Positions 24,156 through 33,044 of a stretch of DNA of 64,000 nt are shown in pieces. The notes beneath the pieces were generated by a model that searched no databases, was not told the origin of the DNA, and saw only the letters and a list, made by a program, of their open reading frames with translations. How positions within the stretch are numbered: the first letter of the stretch is position 1; the number at the start of each line of letters is the position of its first letter. The translations under genes were made by a program, and so were the position numbers. Source of the stretch: Paraperibacillus marinus (GTDB taxonomy: Bacteria > Bacillota > Bacilli > Bacillales > DSM-1321); the NCBI RefSeq assembly GCF_046237605.1, contig NZ_CP143542.1:1488001-1552000 (forward strand), given 5' to 3'.

Positions 24156-24575
24156 ATGCTTATCCTAAGCTGTAAAGGGTATGAATTAGAAAAGGCACTG
24201 CCGACTACATCTGAAGATTTCTTTAACAGATCAGTTGCCTGCTATCGGGTAGAAGGATTGCAAAAGAGCTTGCACATCGTCTATGTCCGCTACTTTGAAG
24301 GACTCTTGTCTGATGAAGCTGTCCCATATTCAGGGACACCCCTTTTCTCTGCAGGAAGCAGGGATATCTACCCGAAGGATGCTGCTGCTCTCGCTGCTTT
24401 AATCAAGCACCCGAAATACTATGAACGAAAAAGAGTCTATATCAGCGAGGAAAAAGAGTTTACTTCGCTATTTAAGGGACTTGACATGGCCCGGTTAAAG
24501 AAAGTCTTCGAAGAGCTCGAAAACCAAGGGGAAGTTCTCGTTTCCCCTCCTGAATTCATGTTGGAGAGCCGTTAA
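24156..24575 (+). CDS. Conserved hypothetical protein between scpB and ypuI
   Basis: A 139-residue soluble protein I do not recognise. It begins MLILSCKGYELEKALP, is mixed alpha/beta in composition, and contains a charged KHPKYYERKRVYISEEKEF block near residue 88 and a LKKVFEELENQGEVLV helix near the C-terminus. AAGGAG stands eight bases before the ATG. Codon use is like its neighbours and it is 20 bases before ypuI, so probably co-transcribed with it. Real coding is supported by the ribosome site, close spacing and lack of alternatives; function unknown. Confidence 0.75.
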   Translation: MLILSCKGYELEKALPTTSEDFFNRSVACYRVEGLQKSLHIVYVRYFEGLLSDEAVPYSGTPLFSAGSRDIYPKDAAALAALIKHPKYYERKRVYISEEKEFTSLFKGLDMARLKKVFEELENQGEVLVSPPEFMLESR

Positions 24576-24595
24576 CTATTTCCAGGAGGTATACA

Positions 24596-25084
24596 ATGGC
24601 CAATACAATTATCCAGTCACAGCTTGAAGATGTTAAAACATTCCTTGAAACTTCGGTCACGCAGCTTGAGGATTTCCTGAATGCTGTCACACTTAAGAAC
24701 CTGCAGGCAGAAAAGACAGGAGAAGAAGCCTTTTATAAAACGCTTCTTTCAAATCTCAGGAAGCTGCTGGTTTATAGTGAAGAAAACCTCGAAGCCTGTA
24801 AAGTTATCCTTTCCAATGATGTTTTTCACAAGGCTGCTGCCGAACGCATTTTATACAGGGTATACCACCAGGTGATAGATGAATTCTTTTCTCCAAAGAC
24901 GGATGTCTGGTATGAGGACAGCAGGTCTGCCTATACTGGCCGAAACTCGATCAAACTCCGCCAGGAAGCGCCCGGACAGGTTACAGAGCTGTTTGGGGCC
25001 ATGGAAGCAGGCTTCCAGTCTGTACGTGAAGAGCTGGAGTTTTATGAAACGGATTACCGCACCAAAATCATGCAGTCCAATTAA
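24596..25084 (+). CDS. ypuI: DUF3907 family protein (YpuI-like)
   Basis: A 162-residue soluble helical protein with the YpuI/DUF3907 pattern: an N-terminal heptad-like region VKTFLETSVTQLEDFLN, a central HKAAAERILYRVYHQVIDEFFSPK, then a YTGRNSIKLRQ block. The ATG has AGGAGG upstream. Same relative position as ypuI in B. subtilis (after scpB, before dacB). Function unknown; transcribed with the preceding hypothetical gene. Confidence 0.85.
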   Translation: MANTIIQSQLEDVKTFLETSVTQLEDFLNAVTLKNLQAEKTGEEAFYKTLLSNLRKLLVYSEENLEACKVILSNDVFHKAAAERILYRVYHQVIDEFFSPKTDVWYEDSRSAYTGRNSIKLRQEAPGQVTELFGAMEAGFQSVREELEFYETDYRTKIMQSN

Positions 25085-25199
25085 GGCAGAATGCTCCGCC
25101 CGGTCAGAGGGGGGAGCTATTTTTATGCCTATTCCATGCATTCGCTCTGGCATAACCGCCGGATGGTCCTTCATAGATTACTATGGGGGTGTGATAAAA

Positions 25200-26084
25200 G
25201 TGGCTGATTTAAGTCAATATGCAAGAGAAGTTTCTGATTGGATACATGCTGTGCTGGAAAGTGAAACCGGGAGACTGGTGCAGTCTAATCCATCCATGTA
25301 CAGTCTCGCGTGCAATGTAATGAACATGTCAGCAGAGCTTGAGCATGCGAGGCCGGATGAAGCTTCTGTACTGGCACTGCAAAAAAATGTGGATCTGCTG
25401 GCTTCGAGACTGAAGGCTGCCCACGACATCCAGGCACAGCAAGGCTATAGGGAAGCTGCGGTAGGAGCAGGCCGGCATACGCTGCCTCCTCTTACATATC
25501 CATATAATTCGTTAGAGCCGGCGATTGCAGAAGAAATTATGAGGCTGCATCACGATAAGCATCATAAGGCATATGTAGACGGTCTGAACAAAGCCGAGGC
25601 CATGATGGAAAAAACCAGGGCCACCGGTGATTTCTCCTTGATCAAGCATTGGGAAAAAGAAGCAGCTTTCCACGGGTCCGGCCATTATCTTCATACCATT
25701 TTCTGGGAGATTATGAATCCCAGGGGAGGCGGCAGGCCAAAAGGCGGCCTGCTCCGGCAGATTGAGAAGGACTTTGGAAGCTTTGAAGCATTTCAGAAGC
25801 ATTTCAGTGAAGCAGCAAAAGCTGTGGAAGGTGTGGGCTGGGCCCTCCTAGTATGGGCAGCACGGCCAAGGAGGCTTGAAATCCTGCAGTCGGAATTCCA
25901 TATGAATCTCACACAATGGGATACCATCCCCATCTTGGTCCTGGATGTATGGGAGCATGCCTATTATCTGCAATATAAAAACAATCGGGCTTCTTATGTA
26001 GATAACTGGTGGAGCGTGGTATACTGGCCGAATGCCGAGAACCGCTTTGCTGGTGCGAAGCAGCTGCAGTGGAAGCCCTATTAG
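25200..26084 (+). CDS. sodF: Fe/Mn superoxide dismutase family protein with N-terminal extension (SodF-like)
   Basis: About 294 residues from a GTG at 25200 (GGGGTGTGAT just upstream). A helical extension of about 90 residues precedes a full Fe/Mn-SOD domain: LHHDKHHKAYVDGLN (residues about 116-130, first metal His), GSGHYLHTIFW (second His), and DVWEHAYYLQYKN (Asp and His ligands). The last block normally reads DVWEHAYYLDY, so the fold and ligands are intact. Matches the extended SodF type of B. subtilis, of which the physiological role is poorly known. Longer upstream reading frame overlaps ypuI and is not supported. Confidence 0.82.
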   Translation: MADLSQYAREVSDWIHAVLESETGRLVQSNPSMYSLACNVMNMSAELEHARPDEASVLALQKNVDLLASRLKAAHDIQAQQGYREAAVGAGRHTLPPLTYPYNSLEPAIAEEIMRLHHDKHHKAYVDGLNKAEAMMEKTRATGDFSLIKHWEKEAAFHGSGHYLHTIFWEIMNPRGGGRPKGGLLRQIEKDFGSFEAFQKHFSEAAKAVEGVGWALLVWAARPRRLEILQSEFHMNLTQWDTIPILVLDVWEHAYYLQYKNNRASYVDNWWSVVYWPNAENRFAGAKQLQWKPY

Positions 26085-26100
26085 ATGACGATTTATCCGA

Positions 26101-26136
26101 AAACCCAAAGGTTAAGTGAAGCCTGAGGGTTTTTTC
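26101..26136 (+). terminator. Rho-independent terminator after sodF
   Basis: AACCC and GGGTT outer arms with inner AGGTT/AGCCT pairing, then six T. A dispersed repeat begins within its U-tract. Confidence 0.75.
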
Positions 26137-26316
26137 TGTGGAAAAGGGCCGAAATGCATGTATCAAAAGGCAGTCCTGCAGCTAGGTGTGACCATCATTT
26201 ATTTTGCTGGCATTCTGCGCCTTACTCCGCTCCACCGACTTATTTTGTTTGTTCCTGCTCTTGTCCAGGTTCCTTTCCAAACATGGACTGGGAGTTGAAA
26301 ACTCATGTTTGTTTTA
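26131..26316 (+). repeat. Dispersed repeat family A, copy 1
   Basis: About 186 bp, related to copies at 33038-33237 (inverted) and 58443-58634. Common landmarks are CTGTGGAAAAGGG at the left end, CTCCGCTCCACCG-type centre, a 30-base stretch at 26250-26279 identical to 58568-58597, and CTCATGTTTGTTTT at the right end. It carries no plausible gene. It lies between the sodF terminator and the dacB promoter. Confidence 0.85.
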
Positions 26317-26365
26317 TGTGTCTGAGCTTTTTTAAAATCTGTCTGTGGTCAATGATCCTGCAACT

Positions 26366-26394
26366 GTCATAACCCTTGTCCTCCTGCATAAACT
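26366..26394 (+). promoter_or_regulatory. Candidate sigma-E promoter of dacB-spmAB
   Basis: GTCATAA, 14 bases, CATAAACT. The -10 is an imperfect sigma-E match. The B. subtilis dacB operon is sigma-E controlled, which fits. Confidence 0.45.
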
Positions 26395-26427
26395 TGTACA
26401 AAACATAAAAGGGAAAGGGTCGTTTGG

Positions 26428-27579
26428 ATGAAACTTTTACATAAATCTGTCCTTATTCTGTTTATCTTTGTATTGGCAGCACCCCTGCTCCAGCTGAAGG
26501 CAGGGGCTGCAGGGATATCGACCAGTGCACAAAGTGCGGTTTTGATGGAACAGGGAAGCGGAAGGATCCTGTATGCCAAGGATCCTCACGAACGACGGAG
26601 GATAGCCAGTATTACGAAAATCATGACCGCTGTCATTGCCATCGAATCAGGAAAAATGCACAAAAACGTCACTGTGACCAGTACAGCGGCAGGTACAGAG
26701 GGCTCCTCTCTCTATTTAAAGCCCGGGCAGAAGATGAAGCTTGAAGACCTGGTGTACGGCCTGATGCTGAGATCCGGGAATGATGCAGCAGCAGCCATTG
26801 CTGAATATGTCGGCGGGAGTTTAGATGGTTTTGCCATGCTTATGAACCAGAAAGCTGAACAATTAGGCATGAATGACTCTCATTTCACTAATCCGCATGG
26901 TCTGGATAATACGAAGGATCACTATTCTTCTGCCTTTGATATGGCTTTGTTGACACGGTATGCGATGACTCTTAAGGATTACAGGGAGATTGCCGGAACA
27001 AAAGTGCATAAAGCTCCCAATCCTTACGAGAACTGGGATTACACGTGGAGAAATAAGAACCGGCTGCTTACCCAGCTGTACAAATACTGCACCGGCGGCA
27101 AGACCGGCTATACAAAATTAGCGAGGCGGACCCTGGTTACCACAGCGGAAAAAGACGGACTGAAATTAATCGCTGTCACATTGAACGACGGAAATGACTG
27201 GGATGACCATAAAGGGATGTTTGAATATGGATTTAATAACTATGAAGTAACAGACCTGATGGAAGCCGGGAAGATCAAACGGATTGCGGATAAGGTCTAT
27301 AAAGGCAAGATTTACGCCCGCAACAGCTTTTCATACCCCCTCACAGAAGAAGAGGCGGCGGGGGTCACATCCCAGCTGAAATTGCTGAAGCCGAAACAGG
27401 ATTGGAAGGACAGCAGGGAAGTTCCCCAGATTGTCGGGAAAAAGGTTTTTTATCTGGATGGAAAGGAAATCGGCCACCGGAATATTTTTTACGGCAAGTA
27501 TAAAGAGCCGGCTAAGCCATCCTGGATCCAAAGTTTTAAAAAAATGTTCCTGACAGCGATCGGCATCCGCCATGGTTAA
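26428..27579 (+). CDS. dacB: Sporulation D-alanyl-D-alanine carboxypeptidase DacB (PBP5*)
   Basis: A 383-residue penicillin-binding protein with a signal peptide (about 1-28), Ser61-x-x-Lys64 (SITK), SGN at 116-118 and KTG at 225-227. The C-terminal domain follows to an amphipathic end. It controls cortex cross-linking by removing terminal D-Ala in the mother cell. The direct link to spmA and spmB identifies it as dacB rather than dacF or dacA. GGGAAAGGG precedes the start, and the 3' end overlaps spmA by eight bases. Confidence 0.95.
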   Translation: MKLLHKSVLILFIFVLAAPLLQLKAGAAGISTSAQSAVLMEQGSGRILYAKDPHERRRIASITKIMTAVIAIESGKMHKNVTVTSTAAGTEGSSLYLKPGQKMKLEDLVYGLMLRSGNDAAAAIAEYVGGSLDGFAMLMNQKAEQLGMNDSHFTNPHGLDNTKDHYSSAFDMALLTRYAMTLKDYREIAGTKVHKAPNPYENWDYTWRNKNRLLTQLYKYCTGGKTGYTKLARRTLVTTAEKDGLKLIAVTLNDGNDWDDHKGMFEYGFNNYEVTDLMEAGKIKRIADKVYKGKIYARNSFSYPLTEEEAAGVTSQLKLLKPKQDWKDSREVPQIVGKKVFYLDGKEIGHRNIFYGKYKEPAKPSWIQSFKKMFLTAIGIRHG

Positions 27580-28165
27580 TTATATTTGGGCAGGAATGAC
27601 TTTGATTGGAATCATTTATGCCATGTTCAACGGCACTATGGAACAGGTGAATGAAGCAGTTTTCAAGAGTGCAGGCGAGGCAGTCACACTATGCCTGGGG
27701 CTGGTGAGCATTCTGGTTTTCTGGCTTGGAATCATGAAGGTGGCTGAAGATTCCGGACTCCTAGAGAGGATATCCATGCTGTTTAAGCCGCTGGTCCGCC
27801 TGCTGTTCCCGGACGTCCCGGCTGATCATCCGGCTATGGGATATATCATTTCCAATATGATGGCCAATCTGTTTGGCCTCGGGAATGCCGCTACCCCGCT
27901 CGGCATAAAAGCCATGGAGCAGCTTAAGAAGCTGAATGGCGGGCAATCGTCGGCCAGCCGGTCCATGATTACTTTTTTAGCCATCAATACATCGAGCATT
28001 ACGCTCATACCGACAACTGTGATTGCGATAAGGATGAATTATAAGGCAGCTTCCCCGACGGATATTGTCTTTCCTACACTGGTGGCCACCATTTTTTCGG
28101 CATTCGCCGGCATAGCCATTGACAGGTATTTTTATAATAGGAGAAAAAAGAAGGGGCTGGAGTGA
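27572..28165 (+). CDS. spmA: Spore maturation protein A
   Basis: A 197-residue membrane protein with four to five hydrophobic segments of the Gate/nucleoside-recognition fold. NMMANLFGLGNAATPLGIKAMEQLKKLN is characteristic, readable at about residues 93-120. It acts with SpmB in spore core dehydration and heat resistance. The start overlaps the end of dacB, indicating translational coupling in a dacB-spmA-spmB operon. Confidence 0.93.
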   Translation: MVNYIWAGMTLIGIIYAMFNGTMEQVNEAVFKSAGEAVTLCLGLVSILVFWLGIMKVAEDSGLLERISMLFKPLVRLLFPDVPADHPAMGYIISNMMANLFGLGNAATPLGIKAMEQLKKLNGGQSSASRSMITFLAINTSSITLIPTTVIAIRMNYKAASPTDIVFPTLVATIFSAFAGIAIDRYFYNRRKKKGLE

Positions 28166-28166
28166 C

Positions 28167-28700
28167 ATGCAATATCTGAATATAATCTCTCTCTGGATCA
28201 TCCCCGTTTTGATCGGCTCGATCCTGCTGTATGCCATGCTGAAGAAAACCCCGTCCTACGAAAGCTTTGTAGAGGGGGGGAAGGAGGGCATAGGCATGGC
28301 ATTTTCTATTATTCCCTTCCTTGTGGGTATGCTTGCTGCCATTTCTATTTTTCGTGCCTCGGGTGCCATGGATGCCCTGGTCGGACTGGTCAGGCCAGTG
28401 TTCAATCTGATAGGCGTACCCTCTGAAATCGTTCCGCTTGCCATCATCAGGCCGATATCAGGAAATGCTGCTCTTGGTATGACAAGCGACCTTATATCGG
28501 CTCACGGGCCTGATTCTTTTATTGGAAGGCTTGCATCGGTCATTCAGGGAAGTACGGATACCACCTTCTATGTCCTGACTGTTTATTTCGGGGCAGTCGG
28601 CATCAGGAAAATGGGGGATGCCCTTAAAGTGGGGCTTCTCGCCGATCTGGCCGGAATTACTGCCGCCATCATTACGGTCATTTACTTTTTTGGAAAATAA
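28167..28700 (+). CDS. spmB: Spore maturation protein B
   Basis: A 177-residue membrane protein with a Gate domain: SFVEGGKEGIGMAFSIIPFLVGM, IIRPISGNAALGMTSDLI and IQGSTDTTFYVLTVYFGAVGI are recognisable blocks. The ATG at 28167 lies just after the spmA stop and has GGGGCTGGAG upstream; an earlier in-frame ATG at 28119 lies inside spmA. It works with SpmA in spore dehydration. Confidence 0.93.
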   Translation: MQYLNIISLWIIPVLIGSILLYAMLKKTPSYESFVEGGKEGIGMAFSIIPFLVGMLAAISIFRASGAMDALVGLVRPVFNLIGVPSEIVPLAIIRPISGNAALGMTSDLISAHGPDSFIGRLASVIQGSTDTTFYVLTVYFGAVGIRKMGDALKVGLLADLAGITAAIITVIYFFGK

Positions 28701-28712
28701 GGATATTCTGTA

Positions 28713-28757
28713 AGAGTCCGGGAACCTGAGTTTCCCGGGCTCTCTTTGTTTTTTTTT
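28713..28757 (+). terminator. Rho-independent terminator after spmB
   Basis: GAGTCCGGGAA pairs with TTTCCCGGGCTC, followed by a T-rich tract. Confidence 0.85.
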
Positions 28758-28829
28758 GCAAATATGTCATAATTGTATATCACGTGTTTAAAGCATTTGT
28801 CGAAGTATGATGTAAAGGATGATTTATAA

Positions 28830-29561
28830 ATGGAACGGTTACAGAAAGTGATAGCCCATTCGGGTGTTGCCTCAAGAAGGCATGCTGAACAATTAATAAC
28901 AGAAGGCAAGGTCAAAGTGAACGGAAAGATCGTAAGGGAGCTGGGAACAAAGGTCGGGCCCAATGATAAGGTAGAGGTAAATGAAGTCCCGCTGCAAAAA
29001 GAAGTACCGGTCTATTACCTGCATTACAAAGAGCGGGGAGTCATTTCAGCCGTCAGTGATGATAAAGGGAGAAAGACAGTCATCGACTTCTTCCCAGAGG
29101 TAACCGAGAGGATCTACCCGATCGGAAGGCTTGATTACGATACTTCAGGGCTGCTCCTGCTTACGAATGACGGCGAATTTGCCAATCTGCTCATGCACCC
29201 AAGGAATGAAGTGGAAAAAGTATATGTAGCCAAGATAAAAGGTATCATTTTCCGTGAAAATATTAAAAAGCTGGAAAGGGGCATTAAGCTTGAGGATGGC
29301 ATGACTGCACCAGCCAGGATCAAGGTTTTGTCCGCTGACAAGAAAAAAGGAACGTCCATCCTCGAAGTCGTAATCCATGAAGGGAAAAACCGCCAGGTGC
29401 GGAGGATGTTCGAGGCGGTTGGCCACCCTGTTATTAAGCTGAAGAGGGAAAGATATGCAAGCCTTGATTTAACTGGACTTTCGCCTGGAGATTCCCGCGA
29501 ACTGACGCCTCATGAAGTAAAGCAGCTCAGAACGCTTGCACAGAGTCCCGGCAAAAAGTAA
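28830..29561 (+). CDS. rluB: 23S rRNA pseudouridine synthase RluB (RsuA family)
   Basis: A 243-residue enzyme with an N-terminal S4 RNA-binding domain (residues 1-60, RLQKVIAHSGVASRRHAE) and a RsuA/RluB catalytic domain with the nucleophile Asp102 in GRLDYDTSGLLLLTNDG. C-terminal EGKNRQVRRMFEAVGHPVIKLKR is also typical. It modifies the peptidyl-transferase region of 23S rRNA (position 2605 by E. coli numbering). B. subtilis ypuL lies in the same place between spmB and resA. Confidence 0.92.
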   Translation: MERLQKVIAHSGVASRRHAEQLITEGKVKVNGKIVRELGTKVGPNDKVEVNEVPLQKEVPVYYLHYKERGVISAVSDDKGRKTVIDFFPEVTERIYPIGRLDYDTSGLLLLTNDGEFANLLMHPRNEVEKVYVAKIKGIIFRENIKKLERGIKLEDGMTAPARIKVLSADKKKGTSILEVVIHEGKNRQVRRMFEAVGHPVIKLKRERYASLDLTGLSPGDSRELTPHEVKQLRTLAQSPGKK

Positions 29562-29612
29562 AAGGTTGTCACAAACAATTCAAATTAAAAAAACGTTTCC
29601 ATTTGGCTGTAG

Positions 29613-29621
29613 TGGTATAAT
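29613..29621 (+). promoter_or_regulatory. Extended -10 promoter of resABC
   Basis: TGGTATAAT forms an extended -10 about 40 bases before resA; no clear -35 hexamer is visible. A TTGTCACAAACAATT stretch upstream (29566-29580) is a possible regulator site. Confidence 0.45.
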
Positions 29622-29657
29622 TTCCTGTGAGTCTACTTTTATTTAGGGGGGGAAGGT

Positions 29658-30185
29658 ATGGCAAAGAAACAGCGGCTGGCCATGAGAGCGGTTATCCTTT
29701 TCATTCTTGCGGCGGCCTTGGTCTACGCATTGTATGCCAACCTGACTAGAGCGGATATTGATAAAGTGAAATTGAATTCAGAAGCACCAAACTTCGTCCT
29801 GGAAGATATGAAGGGAAATAAGCATAAACTGTCGGACTATAAGGGGCAGGGAGTTGTCCTTAATTTTTGGGGAACCTGGTGCAAGCCATGTGAAAAGGAA
29901 ATGCCCTATATGGACAGCCAGTATGCCAAGTTCAAGGACAAGGGTGTCCAGATATTAGCTGTGAACGTAGGGGAGTCCAACTATGCCGTGGAGCATTTTG
30001 CAGATAAATATGGTCTTGATTTTCCCATCATGATCGATAAAAAAAGTGAAGTGCAAAATGCCTATCGGGTGGACCCGCTGCCTGTAACCTTCCTTATCGA
30101 TAAGGAGGGCAAGGTCATCGACCAGATGACTGGAAGCCTGACTGAGGCTGAAATCGAGCACTTCATGAATAGAATTAAACCTTAA
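29658..30185 (+). CDS. resA: Thiol-disulfide oxidoreductase ResA
   Basis: A 175-residue membrane-tethered thioredoxin-fold protein with an N-terminal anchor (about residues 9-28) and the active site Cys75-Lys-Pro-Cys78 in NFWGTWCKPCEKEMP. It reduces the haem-binding cysteines of apocytochrome c on the outer face of the membrane before haem attachment by ResBC. The cis-proline region DPLPVTFLID is present. A run of G precedes the ATG. First gene of resABCDE. Confidence 0.95.
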   Translation: MAKKQRLAMRAVILFILAAALVYALYANLTRADIDKVKLNSEAPNFVLEDMKGNKHKLSDYKGQGVVLNFWGTWCKPCEKEMPYMDSQYAKFKDKGVQILAVNVGESNYAVEHFADKYGLDFPIMIDKKSEVQNAYRVDPLPVTFLIDKEGKVIDQMTGSLTEAEIEHFMNRIKP

Positions 30186-30202
30186 GTTAGGGAGTTTTAC
30201 AG

Positions 30203-31852
30203 ATGAAAGAAGTTAAATGTGCATGCGGTCATATCAATCCTGTCGGTACAGCCCTGTGCGAGGCATGCGGAAGGGTGGTCGGCGAGGAGGCTGGCAGTTC
30301 CAAGCTTCTTGATATGCGTTATGAAGCCAGTCCAAGACGGTCGCAGTACTACAATAGAAACATTATAGATAAAATATGGAGCTTTTTTTCTTCTGTCAAG
30401 GTCGGTGTCTGGCTGATAGTGCTTACTCTTGCAGCATCTGCCCTTGGCACCATTTTTCCCCAGGAAATGTACATACCTCCAACAATACCCGCTGTTCAAT
30501 ATTATGAAGAAGAATACGGGACGCTGGGGAAACTGTATTACCAGCTCGGCTTCCACAATCTTTACAGCTCATGGTGGTATATGATTTTAATAGCCTCCAT
30601 TGGAATCTCGCTTGTCATATGCAGTCTTGACCGGGTGATCCCGCTTTATAAAGCCCTGAAGAATCAAAGGACCTCACCCAGAGAGGGATTTTTGAAAAGG
30701 CAGAGGCTGTTTGGCACCACCGAGGTCCATGTGGCAGACTTTGAACCTATAAAAAAAGCGCTGTCAACGAAGAGGTACACAATAAAAGAAGAAAATGGGA
30801 ATATTCTGGCAGAGAAAAATCGTTTTTCCAGGTGGGGGCCGTATGTAAACCATATTGGTCTGATTATCTTCTTATTTGGAGCCCTGCTCCGCTTTGTCCC
30901 AGGCATGTATGTGGACAAGGTGGTCTGGGTGAGAGAAGGGGAAGTGAAGGAAGTTCCCGGGACAGGCGGCCAATATTATATAAAGAATGAAAAATTTACA
31001 CGCCAGGTCTATGACAAGGAAAATGAGGACCAGGTCTATGATGAGGCCCTCAGCAAAAATCCGGCAGTAATCAAGAATTTCCAGACAGATGCGGTTTTGT
31101 ATGAAAAGCAGGGAAACACCCTGCCAGGCGAACAGCCTGAGCTTAAAAAGGTCGAGTCTCATAGTATCCGAGTTAATAAGCCTATGAAATATAATCATTT
31201 TGCTTTCTATCAATCTGAGTATAAGCTCGATGAATTATACAAAATGAAATTCAGGCTGATCGACCAGAAAACAGAGAAAAGCTTCGGGGATATAACAATT
31301 GATCTATATGATCCTAAGAAGAAGTATGAACTTGGAAATGGATACAGTGTCGAACTTCTGAATTATTTTCCCGATTATGATTTTGACGATAATGGGGAGC
31401 CTGTTACAAAATCCAAGATTCCAAACAATCCTGCCTTTGTCTTCAATATGGTCACACCCGATAAGCCCAAGGGAGAAGCCAGTTTTGTAGCCATTCAGCA
31501 GACGATAGAACCGGAAGGCAATAATAAATACAAAATGGCCTTCAACGGAGTCGAGACTCAGAATGTATCCGGCCTGACTATCAGGAAAGACATGACACTG
31601 TGGTTCCTGGCGGTCGGGGGAGCGATCTTCATGATCGGTGTTATCCAGGGAGCTTATTGGAATCACAGGAGAATATGGCTGCAAAAGCATGGCGGCGAAG
31701 TATGGGTGGCCGCTCATACAAATAAAAACTGGTATGGTTTGAAGAGGGAAATAAGCTCAATCTTAAAGGATACTGAGCTGAATGAACCTGAGGACCAGCT
31801 TGACGAAAAGTCAGTAAGGGGGATGCAGCAAGGTGGCTCAGATAAGCAGTAA
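30203..31852 (+). CDS. resB: Cytochrome c biogenesis protein ResB
   Basis: A 549-residue membrane protein of system II cytochrome c maturation. The N-terminus has four cysteines, CACGH and CEACGR (residues 6-26), forming a probable zinc ribbon. Transmembrane segments lie near 62-80, 122-142, 214-232 and 468-487 with a large external domain between the last two. With ResC it exports and attaches haem. The 3' end overlaps resC. Confidence 0.95.
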   Translation: MKEVKCACGHINPVGTALCEACGRVVGEEAGSSKLLDMRYEASPRRSQYYNRNIIDKIWSFFSSVKVGVWLIVLTLAASALGTIFPQEMYIPPTIPAVQYYEEEYGTLGKLYYQLGFHNLYSSWWYMILIASIGISLVICSLDRVIPLYKALKNQRTSPREGFLKRQRLFGTTEVHVADFEPIKKALSTKRYTIKEENGNILAEKNRFSRWGPYVNHIGLIIFLFGALLRFVPGMYVDKVVWVREGEVKEVPGTGGQYYIKNEKFTRQVYDKENEDQVYDEALSKNPAVIKNFQTDAVLYEKQGNTLPGEQPELKKVESHSIRVNKPMKYNHFAFYQSEYKLDELYKMKFRLIDQKTEKSFGDITIDLYDPKKKYELGNGYSVELLNYFPDYDFDDNGEPVTKSKIPNNPAFVFNMVTPDKPKGEASFVAIQQTIEPEGNNKYKMAFNGVETQNVSGLTIRKDMTLWFLAVGGAIFMIGVIQGAYWNHRRIWLQKHGGEVWVAAHTNKNWYGLKREISSILKDTELNEPEDQLDEKSVRGMQQGGSDKQ

Positions 31853-33011
31853 TCTACTTTATATTGCATTTGTTTTATATTTAGTCGCGACGTTTTTCTT
31901 TGCCGGATCTATCAAGATCAATAAGGATAAGACAGCAAAGAAAACCAGCAGGTGGGCTCAGCTCGGCATTTTGATCACATTAGTGGGGTTTGCCGCGCAG
32001 ATCGGCTATTTTATCACAAGATGGATTGCCGCAAAGCACGCACCGGTAAGTAATCTATTTGAATTCACTACTTTCTTTGGGATGATGCTCGTAGGTGCAT
32101 TCATCATCATTTACTTCATGTACAGGACTTCGGTGCTCGGTGTCTTCACCCTGCCGGTCGCACTCCTTGTCATTGCCTATGCGAGCATGTTTCCAAAAGA
32201 AATTACACCGCTCATCCCGGCCCTGCAGAGCGACTGGCTCCATATCCATGTGACCACAGCAGCGGCTGGGGAAGCAGTCCTTGCGATCAGCTTTGCTGCA
32301 GGACTCATATATCTTATAAAGTTCGTTGACCAGTCCAGGAGCAGCAAAAGAACGTTCTGGCTTGAAATGACGCTGTTCTCATTGATTGCGACTCTAGGGT
32401 TCGTCATATTGTCCACATCCTTTTCCGCGGCTGATTATAAGGCTGAATTCAGCTGGGTTGATAAGCGCGGGAAAGAGGCAGAAGCCGTTTATAAAATGCC
32501 GCCGCTGGTCGGCCCTCACAAGCACGAGGCAAAGACAGAAGGAGCAATGGAGCCTTTAGTGGAAGTTCCTTCCCTGATCAATTCAGTGAAACTGAATACT
32601 TTCATCTGGTCCATCATGGGCGGGATTGTACTTTATACTATACTGCGGCTGATCTTCCGGCGGAGGATTGCAGCCCTGCTGCAGCCGCTTGTACGGAGGA
32701 TCGACCTTGATCTTGTCGATGAAATAGCATATCGTTCCGTCTTGATTGGTTTTCCGATCTTTACCCTCGGAGCCTTAATATTTGCCATGATCTGGGCGCA
32801 GATGGCCTGGACAAGGTTTTGGGGCTGGGATCCAAAAGAAGTATGGGCTCTCGTCACTTTCCTGTTTTATGCCGCTTTCCTTCACTTGAGGTTATCAAAA
32901 GGGTGGCATGGAGAGAAGTCAGCCTGGCTTGCCGTTATCGGCTTTGTCATCATCATGTTTAACCTGATTGCCGTTAACCTGATCATCGCAGGCCTGCACT
33001 CTTATGCATAA
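31833..33011 (+). CDS. resC: Cytochrome c biogenesis protein ResC (CcsA type)
   Basis: A 392-residue polytopic membrane protein with the haem-handling WWD signature, WGWDPKEVWALVTFLFYAAF (about residues 330-349), and conserved external histidines such as the ones in HVTTAAAGEA and LRLSKGWHG. GTG start at 31833 inside the resB end, with AAGGGGG upstream. It is the haem channel partner of ResB. Confidence 0.95.
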   Translation: MAQISSNLLYIAFVLYLVATFFFAGSIKINKDKTAKKTSRWAQLGILITLVGFAAQIGYFITRWIAAKHAPVSNLFEFTTFFGMMLVGAFIIIYFMYRTSVLGVFTLPVALLVIAYASMFPKEITPLIPALQSDWLHIHVTTAAAGEAVLAISFAAGLIYLIKFVDQSRSSKRTFWLEMTLFSLIATLGFVILSTSFSAADYKAEFSWVDKRGKEAEAVYKMPPLVGPHKHEAKTEGAMEPLVEVPSLINSVKLNTFIWSIMGGIVLYTILRLIFRRRIAALLQPLVRRIDLDLVDEIAYRSVLIGFPIFTLGALIFAMIWAQMAWTRFWGWDPKEVWALVTFLFYAAFLHLRLSKGWHGEKSAWLAVIGFVIIMFNLIAVNLIIAGLHSYA

Positions 33012-33017
33012 GACTGG

Positions 33018-33044
33018 CAAACCCGCCTTCTGGCGGGTTTTTCT
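33018..33044 (+). terminator. Rho-independent terminator after resC
   Basis: AACCCGCC-TTCT-GGCGGGTT followed by T. The right end of an inverted family-A repeat begins within the U-tract. Confidence 0.85.

Noticed and set aside
26116..26372. Small open frames over repeat A copy 1
   Set aside because: They lie in the repeat and begin in a terminator; not conserved in the other copies.
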